Assembly (NCBI GenBank): GCA_015064155.1
Contig: SVST01000010.1
Location: forward strand, 1-64,000
Reading direction: 5' to 3'
Origin: Oscillospiraceae bacterium
GTDB taxonomy: Bacteria > Bacillota > Clostridia > Oscillospirales > CAG-272
DNA: 64,000 bases
Positions 9,717-18,344 of this stretch are shown in pieces (the stretch's first letter is position 1; each line of letters starts with the position of its first letter). The position numbers were made by a program, and so were the translations under genes. The notes below the pieces were generated by a model, which saw only the letters and a list, made by a program, of their open reading frames with translations, did not search any database and was not told the origin of the DNA.

Positions 9717-10505
9717 TTTGATCGCTGATCCTGTACTGAGCTGCTCCACGTAATGCATTCGAAAATCGGTCGGACTCATTCCCGAAAATCGGTGAAAAGC
9801 ATTGGTAAAATAATACGGATTGGAATATCCGCACATCTCGGCAATTTCGGTGACGTTGTAGTCGTGGTCAATCAAAAGCTGCTTTGCGTAACGCAGACGA
9901 AGCAAAATCAAATACTGTGACGGCGTTGTATTCAGCTCTTGCCGAAATTTCCAAATCAAACCCGAATGACTCAAATAAACGCGCGCCGCCAGCATATCCA
10001 CGTCGATCTTTTCGTGCAAATGCTGATTCATATAGCGAATCGTCCGCAGCACCGCTTCACTCAGCGGGCGGTGGGTTACCTGATCTTTCGCGCCAAACAA
10101 ATAGTTTTGAACGAAGATATACTCTAAAATATGCTCAATCAGCTCTTGATTGTTCGGCATTAAAATTGCCTGCTTAATACTGTTAAAAATCGAATCCGTT
10201 TGCTCCTTCGGCAATCTCAGCTTTCCCTGCTGCAGTGCCAATCGAAAAGGATGCTCCGCCTGTGCCATAAAGGAAACGTGAAAATACGTCAAAGGAGCAG
10301 TAAGACTGCGCGTAACCGTGGTTGCTGCCGGAATAAAGGCAATTTCATTTGGGTAAATAGGTTGCGACTCCGCACCGTCGTCGGTAGAAAGGGTATACGT
10401 CCCATCCATCACCATTGCAAAACGATCCCAACGAGAGGTCACCGTCGTCTTTTCAAAGGATTCGAGATTTTCAAAAAGTCGTTGAGCAATTACCTGTATC
10501 TGCAT
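9714..10505 (-). CDS. AraC-family transcriptional regulator
   Basis: C-terminal double HTH: YNVTEIAEMCGYSNPYYFTNAFHRFSGMSPTDFR. Confidence 0.92.
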   Translation of the reverse strand: MQIQVIAQRLFENLESFEKTTVTSRWDRFAMVMDGTYTLSTDDGAESQPIYPNEIAFIPAATTVTRSLTAPLTYFHVSFMAQAEHPFRLALQQGKLRLPKEQTDSIFNSIKQAILMPNNQELIEHILEYIFVQNYLFGAKDQVTHRPLSEAVLRTIRYMNQHLHEKIDVDMLAARVYLSHSGLIWKFRQELNTTPSQYLILLRLRYAKQLLIDHDYNVTEIAEMCGYSNPYYFTNAFHRFSGMSPTDFRMHYVEQLSTGSAIK

Positions 10506-10541
10506 ATCTCACCTGTTTTTACTGTAAAATTTTATAGGTTC

Positions 10542-10586
10542 ATTATAATTTAGTTTATTGTATTTGTCAATAGGGTATGTTATAAT
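10542..10586. promoter_or_regulatory. Divergent araC/MATE promoters with abutting -35 boxes
   Basis: Minus: TTGACA (10565-10570)-N17-TATAAT (10542-10547). Plus: TTGTAT (10558-10563)-N17-TATAAT (10581-10586). Confidence 0.7.
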
Positions 10587-10621
10587 TTTTATCGAAAAAG
10601 AAAGAAACAGGAGAAAAATCC

Positions 10622-11977
10622 ATGCGAAAGGTAGATGCCACGCAAGGCAAATTAGTGAAGCTAATCTTCGTCTATACGATTCCTTTGATTCTAACAACTC
10701 TGGTGCAACAGCTATTCACCCTTGTGGATACCGCGGTGCTTGGAAATATGGCAGACACCACGGCTGTAGCATCGGTCGGTGCAACCAATACCATCACCAG
10801 CTTGGTTTTGAACGGGATCACGGGGCTTTCCACCGGTGCCGTTATCATCCTGGCGCGCTACATCGGTCAAAAGGACGAGGAAAAGATGCGCTCCGTCATC
10901 GATACCTCGCTGATTACCGCCGTAGGCTTCGGTATCATCGTTGCAGTCCTTGGAATTCTCCTGACACCTACCCTTTTGGATTTGGTAAAATGTCCCGATG
11001 ACTGCCTGGCAGGTGCCAAGCTTTACCTGCAGATTTACATCGCCGCGGCTCCGATTACGCTGCTCTACAATTACGGTGCCGCCATTATGCGAACCATGGG
11101 AGATACGCAGCGTCCTCTGATCTATATCTCCGTCAGCGGACTTGTCAACGTTGTTTTGAACATCATTCTGTGCTTTTGCTTGGAGCAAAAGGTTGCCGCA
11201 GTTGCCATTGCAACGGTTGTATCGAAAATCATCAGTGCCGCACTCGTCTTCCATCACCTATGCCACATGGAGGGACCTGCGCGCGTATCAATCAAGAAAA
11301 TGCGATTTGATTTCAGGGCTTTCCGAAGTTTGATTCAATACGGCATCCCTACCTCCATATCAAATCTCCTGTATCCCATTGCAAATCTGCAGGTAACTCC
11401 TGCCATCAATTCCTTTGGTGTTGAGGCTGTTGCGGGAAACAGCGCCGGAAATCATATTCATGCGATCTTATCCTCTTTTGTAAGTGGCTTTGCACATGCA
11501 ACAACCACCTTTATGGGACAAAATATCGGTGCCGACAATAAAGACCGCGTCAAAAAATCGTTTTGGTATTGCTTGGGATTTGGTCTTTTAATAACGGGAG
11601 CTCTCGGCTCATTCGCTTATTTGAGTGGCGAAATTTGGCTCGGGTTGATTTTGGGACGTTCCTCCTACGAGGCGATTTACTACGGCATGATACGTATGTT
11701 TTTCGTCACACTGTTTACCTTTGTTTCCTTGACCAACAACGTGCTTCTCCATGCCCTGCAGGCATACGGCTATCCCTTTTTCGGAAGCATCAGCTCAATC
11801 TTTTTCACGCTCGGCTTTCGGATATTCTGGATGCAGCTGATCTACCCTAAGTTTGACACCTTCGATGCCGTCATGGCATGCTTCACGGTTTCGTGGACAC
11901 TGAACGCGATCTTCAACGCGATCTTCGTCGCAATAATCAGCTATCGCTACAGCAAGGGCAAATACAAAAAAATATAA
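10622..11977 (+). CDS. MATE family efflux transporter
   Basis: 451 aa; IPLILTTLVQQLFTLVDTAVLGN..., typical MATE N-half. Confidence 0.92.
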   Translation: MRKVDATQGKLVKLIFVYTIPLILTTLVQQLFTLVDTAVLGNMADTTAVASVGATNTITSLVLNGITGLSTGAVIILARYIGQKDEEKMRSVIDTSLITAVGFGIIVAVLGILLTPTLLDLVKCPDDCLAGAKLYLQIYIAAAPITLLYNYGAAIMRTMGDTQRPLIYISVSGLVNVVLNIILCFCLEQKVAAVAIATVVSKIISAALVFHHLCHMEGPARVSIKKMRFDFRAFRSLIQYGIPTSISNLLYPIANLQVTPAINSFGVEAVAGNSAGNHIHAILSSFVSGFAHATTTFMGQNIGADNKDRVKKSFWYCLGFGLLITGALGSFAYLSGEIWLGLILGRSSYEAIYYGMIRMFFVTLFTFVSLTNNVLLHALQAYGYPFFGSISSIFFTLGFRIFWMQLIYPKFDTFDAVMACFTVSWTLNAIFNAIFVAIISYRYSKGKYKKI

Positions 11978-11988
11978 CCAAAAGATAA

Positions 11989-12018
11989 GCGCGCACGGAA
12001 AATCCGTGCGCGCTTTTG
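11989..12018. terminator. Intrinsic terminator
   Basis: GCGCGCACGGAAAATCCGTGCGCGCTTTT. Confidence 0.8.
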
Positions 12019-12025
12019 TCGTTTA

Positions 12026-13297
12026 TTATTCGTCCATCATTGCAAGCAGACGGTCAACAATCATGGTTCCCGCCTCCGGGATTAAGCAACTGTGATGACA
12101 CAAAGAGGTTTCATACAAATCACACTCGGGCGCAAACGCCTGCTCGGTGGGAATATAGCCGCAATAAGAATTGCAAAGCTCCACTACCAAATTATTGGCA
12201 AACTTGGACTCGGCTTTCAGTCTGTGTCCAAAATCCACAAACACCTCGCCCGGCAATGCCCAAATACAGGTGTTACCAAGAACAATCATCTGAATCCACA
12301 GCTCCTTGTAGGTGTCCTTGTTGGTCGCATGATAGTATACCAAATTGCGAATCCGCATAGTTGAGGTATCGTTTGCCAGCATCTCACGCAACGTCTGCCT
12401 CAAGCCGTCCGAATCCACCTGACGAGTGGGAATACGGATCAGCTCCTTTTTCACAAGTACTCCGCTTCCGATCGGTTTATCAGATTGCATTGCCTCGGTC
12501 ACCTTCTTTGCCAACGCACGACCGATCTCGCGGTAGGTATCGTGAGTTGCCTTCGTCACGCGGTCGTCGTTGAGATGGTTGATATCACCGCAAGTACCCT
12601 GCAAAAAGAGCGATACGAAATCGGGACCATATACCTTTTTCAGCTCCTTGGAAAGAATCGAGGAATAGTCGCCCGTGTATGCCTCGATATGTCCGCAGCA
12701 GCACTGGTGGTTGGTATAGTTGATCAGCGCACCGATCGGCTCACCGTCCCGACGGAAGGTCACCACCGAAACGGCAGGATCAATTTCGGAAAGCATTCCC
12801 TTAACGCTCATCGGACCCCGTCCGAAGGTAACAACCGAGCCGTCCTCCATAACGTAATCGCGGCAGAAAGAATATCCGTGCAGTTCGGAAGCACCGAAGC
12901 TTGCCTCTGCATCGCCCAAACGCTTGTATGCCAAGATCACAGCATCGGCAGTCAAACGGAAGCAAACGTCACGGTAAGCCGTGTCGGCATAGCAATTCAG
13001 CTCGGGAGAATCCGAAAAGGTTGCGCCCCAGTGCGTGTGGTTACTGGTCAGGCAAACACGCGAGGGATCAATGCCGGTATATTCTTGGATTCTCTTGGTA
13101 ACAATATCGTGCATTTCGGCAGGCAATGCGCAGCTGTCTATACAAACGATTGCCGCAAGCTCTCCCGCATCCTCGATTACCGCAGCCTTGACATACAAAC
13201 GGTCCTGTACGTCAGTGGCGCGTAAATCGGTGTAATGTCCCCACATCATCCCACCAAGCGGCGGTGTAATTTCAGTTTCATAAAAAGCAGCTCTCAT
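12026..13297 (-). CDS. Neutral/alkaline ceramidase-like N-terminal domain protein
   Basis: MRAAFYETEITPPLGG... VCLTSNHTHWGA, the neutral ceramidase-like N-terminal pattern. SD AAAGGAG 8 nt before ATG 13297. Confidence 0.75.
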   Translation of the reverse strand: MRAAFYETEITPPLGGMMWGHYTDLRATDVQDRLYVKAAVIEDAGELAAIVCIDSCALPAEMHDIVTKRIQEYTGIDPSRVCLTSNHTHWGATFSDSPELNCYADTAYRDVCFRLTADAVILAYKRLGDAEASFGASELHGYSFCRDYVMEDGSVVTFGRGPMSVKGMLSEIDPAVSVVTFRRDGEPIGALINYTNHQCCCGHIEAYTGDYSSILSKELKKVYGPDFVSLFLQGTCGDINHLNDDRVTKATHDTYREIGRALAKKVTEAMQSDKPIGSGVLVKKELIRIPTRQVDSDGLRQTLREMLANDTSTMRIRNLVYYHATNKDTYKELWIQMIVLGNTCIWALPGEVFVDFGHRLKAESKFANNLVVELCNSYCGYIPTEQAFAPECDLYETSLCHHSCLIPEAGTMIVDRLLAMMDE

Positions 13298-13485
13298 ATC
13301 AACGACTCCTTTTTTCAAAAATACTCGTTAGAGTTACCCTATTATACAACAAAACCCCTTTCCGTGTCAATAGAAACTTACCATTTCCTTACCTTTTTTT
13401 GTTGAAACAAAGAAATTCGAAAGAATCCGCGCCGATTTTAAAAAGAAAAAAACAATATCTGCAAACCAAACAGCAAGAATGTATA

Positions 13486-13514
13486 TTGACAAGGCGATAT
13501 TCCCATGCTATAAT
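13486..13514 (+). promoter_or_regulatory. Promoter of eda-kdgK
   Basis: TTGACA-N17-TATAAT. Confidence 0.75.
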
Positions 13515-13651
13515 AAAAATGTTGGTAATATCAAAAAAACAAAGAAAGCGGGATTATCCGTCAAAATTGTCAAGGAAATTACGGTGGTTTTGATTTATAA
13601 TAGACCCGATCATTTTGAACAACAGATCTATCAAAAACAGGAGAATACAAG

Positions 13652-14245
13652 ATGAAAAAGAACATGTTTGATACCGTTCGCGTAGTCCCCGTTGTGGTTA
13701 TCAAAAACATCGAGGATACCGTTCCCACGCTGTCTGCGCTTTGCGAGGGTGGATTGCCCGTTGCCGAGATTACGTTCCGTACCGCTTGCGCGGCAGACGC
13801 AATTCGCTTGGGCGTTGAAAAATTCCCCGATATGCACATCGGTGCCGGTACCGTTATCAATGCCGAGCAGGCAAACGCCGCAATCGCTGCAGGCGCAACC
13901 TTTATCGTTTCTCCGGGTCTTTCTCCCGAGGTTGCCGCAGTTTGTAAGGAAGCCGACGTCCCCTATATCCCCGGTTGCGTAACCCCCACCGAAATTATGC
14001 AGGCTCTTTCGCTGGGCATCACCACGCTCAAGTTCTTCCCCGCAAACGTCTACGGCGGTCTTTCTGCCATCAAGGCACTCTCCGCACCCTTCCCGCAGGT
14101 CAAATTCCTCCCCACGGGCGGTGTGGACATGAACAACATTTGTGAGTTTCTCGCCTTTGAAAAAATCATTGCCGTTGGCGGCAGCTTTATGATGAAGGGC
14201 GATATCAAAGAAAATTGCAAGAAATTGATGGAGGTCATTCAATGA
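13652..14245 (+). CDS. eda: 2-dehydro-3-deoxy-phosphogluconate aldolase
   Basis: VAEITFRTACA; IGAGTVINAEQ; FFPANVYGG; LPTGGVD. Confidence 0.92.
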   Translation: MKKNMFDTVRVVPVVVIKNIEDTVPTLSALCEGGLPVAEITFRTACAADAIRLGVEKFPDMHIGAGTVINAEQANAAIAAGATFIVSPGLSPEVAAVCKEADVPYIPGCVTPTEIMQALSLGITTLKFFPANVYGGLSAIKALSAPFPQVKFLPTGGVDMNNICEFLAFEKIIAVGGSFMMKGDIKENCKKLMEVIQ

Positions 14246-15261
14246 GAGTTGTAACATTCGGCGAGCTGATGCTTCGCCTGGCACCCAACGGCTATTACCG
14301 TTTCTTCCAGAACGACCAGATGCAGGCAACCTTTGGCGGCGGTGAAGCAAACGTCGCGGTTTCGCTTGCAAACTATGGCTTGGACAGCACTTACGTCACC
14401 AAGCTCCCCAAGCATGCCATCGGGCAGGCAGCAATCGATTCGTTGCGCTACTTCGGTGTAGACACCTCAAAGGTGGTTCGCGGCGGCGATCGCGTTGGTA
14501 TCTACTACCTTGAAAAGGGTGCCTCTCAACGCGGCTCGGTCTGCATTTACGACCGCGCACATTCGGCAATCGCAGAAGCATCGGCTTCCGACTTCGATTG
14601 GGATGCCATCTTTGAGGGTGCCGATTGGTTCCACTTCACCGGAATCACCCCCGCACTCGGCAAAAACGTCGCGGCAATCTGCTTGGACGCTTGTAAGGCG
14701 GCAAAGGCAAAGGGCGTGAAAATCTCCTGCGACCTCAACTATCGCGGCAAGCTTTGGACCCGCGCAGAGGCGCGCGAGGCAATGACCGAGCTTTGCAAGT
14801 ACGTTGACGTTTGCATCTCCAACGAGGAGGACGCAAAGGACGTGTTCGGTATCGAAGCCGAGGGATCCGATATCTACGGCGGTAAGCTCAATCACGAGGG
14901 ATATAAATCGGTTGCAAAGCAGCTTGCCGACAAGTTCGGCTTTGAGAAGGTAGCCATCACGCTTCGTACCTCGATCTCTGCCAGCGATAACGACTGGGCA
15001 GGTATGCTTTACGACGGCAAAGACTATTGCTTCTCGAAATCCTACCATCTGCACATCGTTGACCGCGTGGGCGGCGGCGACTCCTTTGGCGGCGGACTCA
15101 TCTATTCGCTCCTCTCCGGTAAATCCTCTCAGGAGGCAATCGAATTTGCAGTAGCCGCATCGGCTCTCAAGCACTCGGTTGAGGGGGACTACAACCGCGT
15201 GTCTGTCTCCGAGGTTGAAAAGCTCGCAGGCGGCGACGGCAGCGGCAGAGTTCAAAGATAA
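14242..15261 (+). CDS. kdgK: 2-keto-3-deoxygluconate kinase (PfkB family)
   Basis: MRVVTFGELMLRLAPNG; GGGEANVA; DRVGGGDSFGGGLIY. ATGA overlap with eda. Confidence 0.9.
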   Translation: MRVVTFGELMLRLAPNGYYRFFQNDQMQATFGGGEANVAVSLANYGLDSTYVTKLPKHAIGQAAIDSLRYFGVDTSKVVRGGDRVGIYYLEKGASQRGSVCIYDRAHSAIAEASASDFDWDAIFEGADWFHFTGITPALGKNVAAICLDACKAAKAKGVKISCDLNYRGKLWTRAEAREAMTELCKYVDVCISNEEDAKDVFGIEAEGSDIYGGKLNHEGYKSVAKQLADKFGFEKVAITLRTSISASDNDWAGMLYDGKDYCFSKSYHLHIVDRVGGGDSFGGGLIYSLLSGKSSQEAIEFAVAASALKHSVEGDYNRVSVSEVEKLAGGDGSGRVQR

Positions 15262-15285
15262 GAGAAAAAGATAAGAGAAATATAT

Positions 15286-15660
15286 GTGGGGGAAACTTTT
15301 TAAAAAAAGTTTCCCCCACACCCCTTTCAAAAACTTTCACAGCATTTTTTGTATGTGAGAGTTTTTATTTTTTTGTATCGAACTTCGATATACTGCCGTT
15401 AGCCGTCAGGTACCGCCACCCTGACGGCTCTGCCGTGGGGCGCGCGAGGATGCGGTTTGTGGGGGCGCTTTTGAAAAAGCTCCCACAAACCCCCGCAAAA
15501 CTTTCACAGCATTTTTTGTATGTGAGAGTTTTTATTTTTTTGCATCGAACTTCGATATACTGCCGTTAGCCGTCAGGTACCGCCACCCTGACGGCTCTGC
15601 CGTGGGGGGCGCGAGGATGCGTTTTGTTGGGGAAACTTTTGATAAAAAGTTTCCCCAACA
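15286..15660. repeat. Hairpin-repeat island: two 124-bp direct repeats (period 167 bp) alternating with three long hairpins
   Basis: Direct repeats 15331-15454 and 15498-15621. Hairpins GTGGGGGAAACTTTTT/AAAAAAAGTTTCCCCCAC (15286-15319), TTTGTGGG...CCCACAAA (15456-15489), TGTTGGGGAAACTTTT...AAAAGTTTCCCCAACA (15625-15660). Confidence 0.9.
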
Positions 15661-15740
15661 CCCCTTTCAAGAACCTTTCAAGCAACAGATCCTGCATATA
15701 TCCGATCGGATTTTGCAGGATCTGTTTTTTCTATCGTTTA

Positions 15741-16133
15741 TCAGGAGATTCTTTTATACACCAGGCTCTTTTTATGCCATAAACCGTCAATGGTTGGACT
15801 TTCAATGGTCAGCGTATCCTCTGCCAATATCAGTGTCCCTATAAATCGATTTTTACTCTCTTGAAAATATCCATTTTTTGCGCCCAGCAAGGAAAGCTTG
15901 TTTCCCGTCATTTTCCAGTAACCTATTTCCTGATAATTTACCCAGCAGGTTCCGTCCTCGTAAAAAACAATATGCGTTTTATCGACATCCCCACTCTCCG
16001 GTTTCCACACCCCGATTAAAGCTTTCTCAATCTCTGTGCTTTCGTCCACTTTCTTTACACACGCCGATAGGACACATACACAAAAAATCGTCAACCATAG
16101 TGCAAGCAATAAAACAAACACTCTCTTCATCAC
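15741..16133 (-). CDS. Predicted small lipoprotein (lipocalin-like C-terminal strand pattern)
   Basis: N-terminal lipobox LSAC; 130 aa; SD AGGAGAAA at 16138-16144. Confidence 0.65.
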   Translation of the reverse strand: MMKRVFVLLLALWLTIFCVCVLSACVKKVDESTEIEKALIGVWKPESGDVDKTHIVFYEDGTCWVNYQEIGYWKMTGNKLSLLGAKNGYFQESKNRFIGTLILAEDTLTIESPTIDGLWHKKSLVYKRIS

Positions 16134-16144
16134 TGATTTCTCCT

Positions 16145-16178
16145 AAAATAAAAAGTGCGCCGACCGAAGCCAACGCAC
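16145..16178 (-). terminator. Intrinsic terminator (attenuator position) ahead of the lipoprotein
   Basis: Minus-strand GTGCGUUGGC-UUCG-GUCGGCGCAC-UUUUUAUUUU. G.U pairs form only on the minus-strand RNA. Confidence 0.75.
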
Positions 16179-16203
16179 AAAAAATACATAGCTCCATTTG
16201 TCG

Positions 16204-16323
16204 CCAAACAAAACCTTTTATACAAACCCTAAAGCATGTGCAAAAGAAGAGCATCTGTATTTTTATCAAAAGATAAAAATACCCATGCTTCGGGTTTTTA
16301 TTCATTATTCGGTTTTGTTTGGC
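16204..16323 (-). ncRNA. Candidate rod-shaped structured RNA / leader
   Basis: Nested complementary arms: 16204-16215 with 16311-16322 (12 bp), 224-229 with 292-297 and 232-238 with 284-290 (add 16000), 16257-16267 with 16272-16282 (11 bp). Confidence 0.6.
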
Positions 16324-16329
16324 AAGATT

Positions 16330-16358
16330 ATTATACCACAAAAAAGAATGTTTGTAAA
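16330..16358 (-). promoter_or_regulatory. Promoter of structured RNA / lipoprotein
   Basis: Minus strand TTTACA (16353-16358)-N17-TATAAT (16330-16335); predicted TSS about 16323, at the edge of the closing stem. Confidence 0.75.
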
Positions 16359-16397
16359 CAGCAAACCGAAAAAAAACAAAAAAATAGGTACCACCCT

Positions 16398-16466
16398 CAA
16401 ACGCGAAAGCGTTTGAACAACAAGCAGGGAACGAGTCACGTTTAGCGACTCATTCCCTGCTTGTTG
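16398..16466. repeat. Two adjacent hairpins
   Basis: CAAACGC-GAAA-GCGTTTG (16398-16415), then CAACAAGCAGGGA...TCCCTGCTTGTTG (16418-16466). Confidence 0.7.
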
Positions 16467-16500
16467 CTTTTTCAAAAGATTTTGGGGAGAGGGGTGGTTT

Positions 16501-16540
16501 GGAGGGGAGAGGGACTTTTGCAAAAGTCCCTCTCCCCTCC
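16501..16540. terminator. 40-bp perfect palindrome downstream of the hydrogenase operon
   Basis: GGAGGGGAGAGGGACTTTTGCAAAAGTCCCTCTCCCCTCC reads identically on both strands. Confidence 0.6.
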
Positions 16541-16561
16541 ATAAAACATTCCTACCTCAAA

Positions 16562-18331
16562 TTATTTCTCGGTAAACGCAACTCTTGCAGCGTAGGTGGT
16601 GTGCAAAAGTTCGTGAGCCTTGTGAGAGTTGGGCTCGCCCAAGAAATTCTCGTAAAGAGCCTTGATCTGGGGGTTGTTGTGGCTCTGTCTTACGGTCTGT
16701 CTTTCGTCCTCAGAGTAGAGCGCAGCAGCTCTCTTTGCCTTAAAGGTATCCAGAATATCTGCATCCTCGTTGGGCAGGAACTGGGGCTTCACGAAAGGCT
16801 GACCGCCGCCCGCGATACAACCGCCGGGGCAACCCATGATCTCGATGAACGCATACTTGCTCTTGCCTGCGCGAATGTCGTCAAGCAGAACCTTTGCGTT
16901 CTTCATACCGTGTGCAACGGCAATCCAAAGCTTGGTACCGTTGATATCGATCTCGGCTTCCTTGAGTCCGTCGAAGCCGCGAACAGCCTCGAACTTCACA
17001 AGTCCGTGCTCCTTGCCGGTGAGTGCAAAGTAAGCAGTTCTGAGAGCCGCCTCCATAACACCGCCGGTTACACCGAAGATAACGCCGGCACCGGTGTAAT
17101 CACCAACGAGGTCGTTGTCGAACTCTTCATCGGGAAGCTTTGTAAAGTCGATACCCGAACGCTTGATCAGCTTACCAAGCTCTCTGGTGGTCAGAACTGC
17201 GTCAACGTCCTTCAAACCGTTGGTCTTCAGCTGATCTCTTTCCTTCTCGTACTTCTTAGCAGTACAAGGCATGATCGAAACCACGAACATATCCTCGGGG
17301 TTCACACCGATTTCCTTTGCATAGTAATGCTTCAGGATCGCACCGAACATCTCGTGAGGAGATTTGCAGGAGGACAGATGACCCAACAGATCGCCATAGT
17401 TGATCTCCGCATAGTTGACCCATCCGGGCGAGCAGGAGGTAATCATCGGCAGCTTGCCGCCGTTCTTGATTCTGCCAAGCAGCTCGGTAGCCTCTTCCAT
17501 AATGGTAAGGTCTGCCGCATAGTTGGTGTCAAATACCTTTTGGAAGCCAAGGCGCTTCAGTGCCGCAACCATCTTGCCGGTTACGGGAGTACCGATCTTC
17601 ATGCCGAACTCCTCACCGAGTGCTGCTCTGACTGCGGGCGCGGTCTGAACAACAACGTACTTGCCTGCCTTCATTGCCTCGTCAACCAAAGCAATTTCGG
17701 ACTTCTCCATCAATGCACCGGTGGGACATACGCTGACGCACTGTCCGCAAAGGATACAAGGAGAATCTGCCAAGGATCTGTTCTCAGCGGGAGCCACGAT
17801 GGTGTTGAAGCCTCTCTTCTCGAATCCGAGAACACCCTTGCCGTGTGCATTCTTACATCTTTCCACGCAACGGCCGCACAGCACGCACTTGGAGGTATCT
17901 CTCACGATAGAGGGCGTGATCTGGTCAACGGTAACGGGCGTTTGAGAACCGATGAATCTATCCTCACGTGCGCCGGTTACTTTCGCTACGTGCAACAGCT
18001 CGCAGTACTCGTTCTTGTCGCACTGCTGGCACTTCATGGAGTGGTTGGAGAGCAACAGCTCTACCGATGCGCGTCTTGCCGCAACAGCCTTGGGAGAGGA
18101 AATGATGATTTCCATACCCTCGTTTACGGGATAAACGCAGGATGCAACCAATCCGCGCGCGCCCTTTACTTCAACCAAGCAAACGCGGCAGGAGCCTCTG
18201 GAGCATTCGCCGTTGTTGAACGCGCAAAGAGTGGGAATATTGTAACCGCATTGCTTTGCGGCATCCAGAATGGTCATTCCCTCTTCAACCTGATAGGAAA
18301 TGCCTTCGATTTTAATATTTACTTTTGCCAT
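16562..18331 (-). CDS. hydA: [FeFe] hydrogenase catalytic subunit (trimeric, NAD(P)-linked/bifurcating type)
   Basis: H-cluster motifs TSCSPGW, MPCTAKK, MGCPGGCIAGGGQP; N-terminal 2Fe-2S and two 4Fe-4S (CVLCGRCVERC, CILCGQCVSVCP). Start MAKVNIKIEG at 18331. Confidence 0.95.
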   Translation of the reverse strand: MAKVNIKIEGISYQVEEGMTILDAAKQCGYNIPTLCAFNNGECSRGSCRVCLVEVKGARGLVASCVYPVNEGMEIIISSPKAVAARRASVELLLSNHSMKCQQCDKNEYCELLHVAKVTGAREDRFIGSQTPVTVDQITPSIVRDTSKCVLCGRCVERCKNAHGKGVLGFEKRGFNTIVAPAENRSLADSPCILCGQCVSVCPTGALMEKSEIALVDEAMKAGKYVVVQTAPAVRAALGEEFGMKIGTPVTGKMVAALKRLGFQKVFDTNYAADLTIMEEATELLGRIKNGGKLPMITSCSPGWVNYAEINYGDLLGHLSSCKSPHEMFGAILKHYYAKEIGVNPEDMFVVSIMPCTAKKYEKERDQLKTNGLKDVDAVLTTRELGKLIKRSGIDFTKLPDEEFDNDLVGDYTGAGVIFGVTGGVMEAALRTAYFALTGKEHGLVKFEAVRGFDGLKEAEIDINGTKLWIAVAHGMKNAKVLLDDIRAGKSKYAFIEIMGCPGGCIAGGGQPFVKPQFLPNEDADILDTFKAKRAAALYSEDERQTVRQSHNNPQIKALYENFLGEPNSHKAHELLHTTYAARVAFTEK

Positions 18332-18344
18332 GATCGTTTCCCCC

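Noticed and set aside
13520-13651. Riboswitch in the eda 5' leader
   Set aside because: ~130-nt leader exists but no terminator or convincing nested helices were found by eye.
16027-16341. 104-aa minus ORF upstream of the lipoprotein
   Set aside because: It overlaps the structured RNA helices, the terminator and the real lipoprotein start; better explained as leader RNA.
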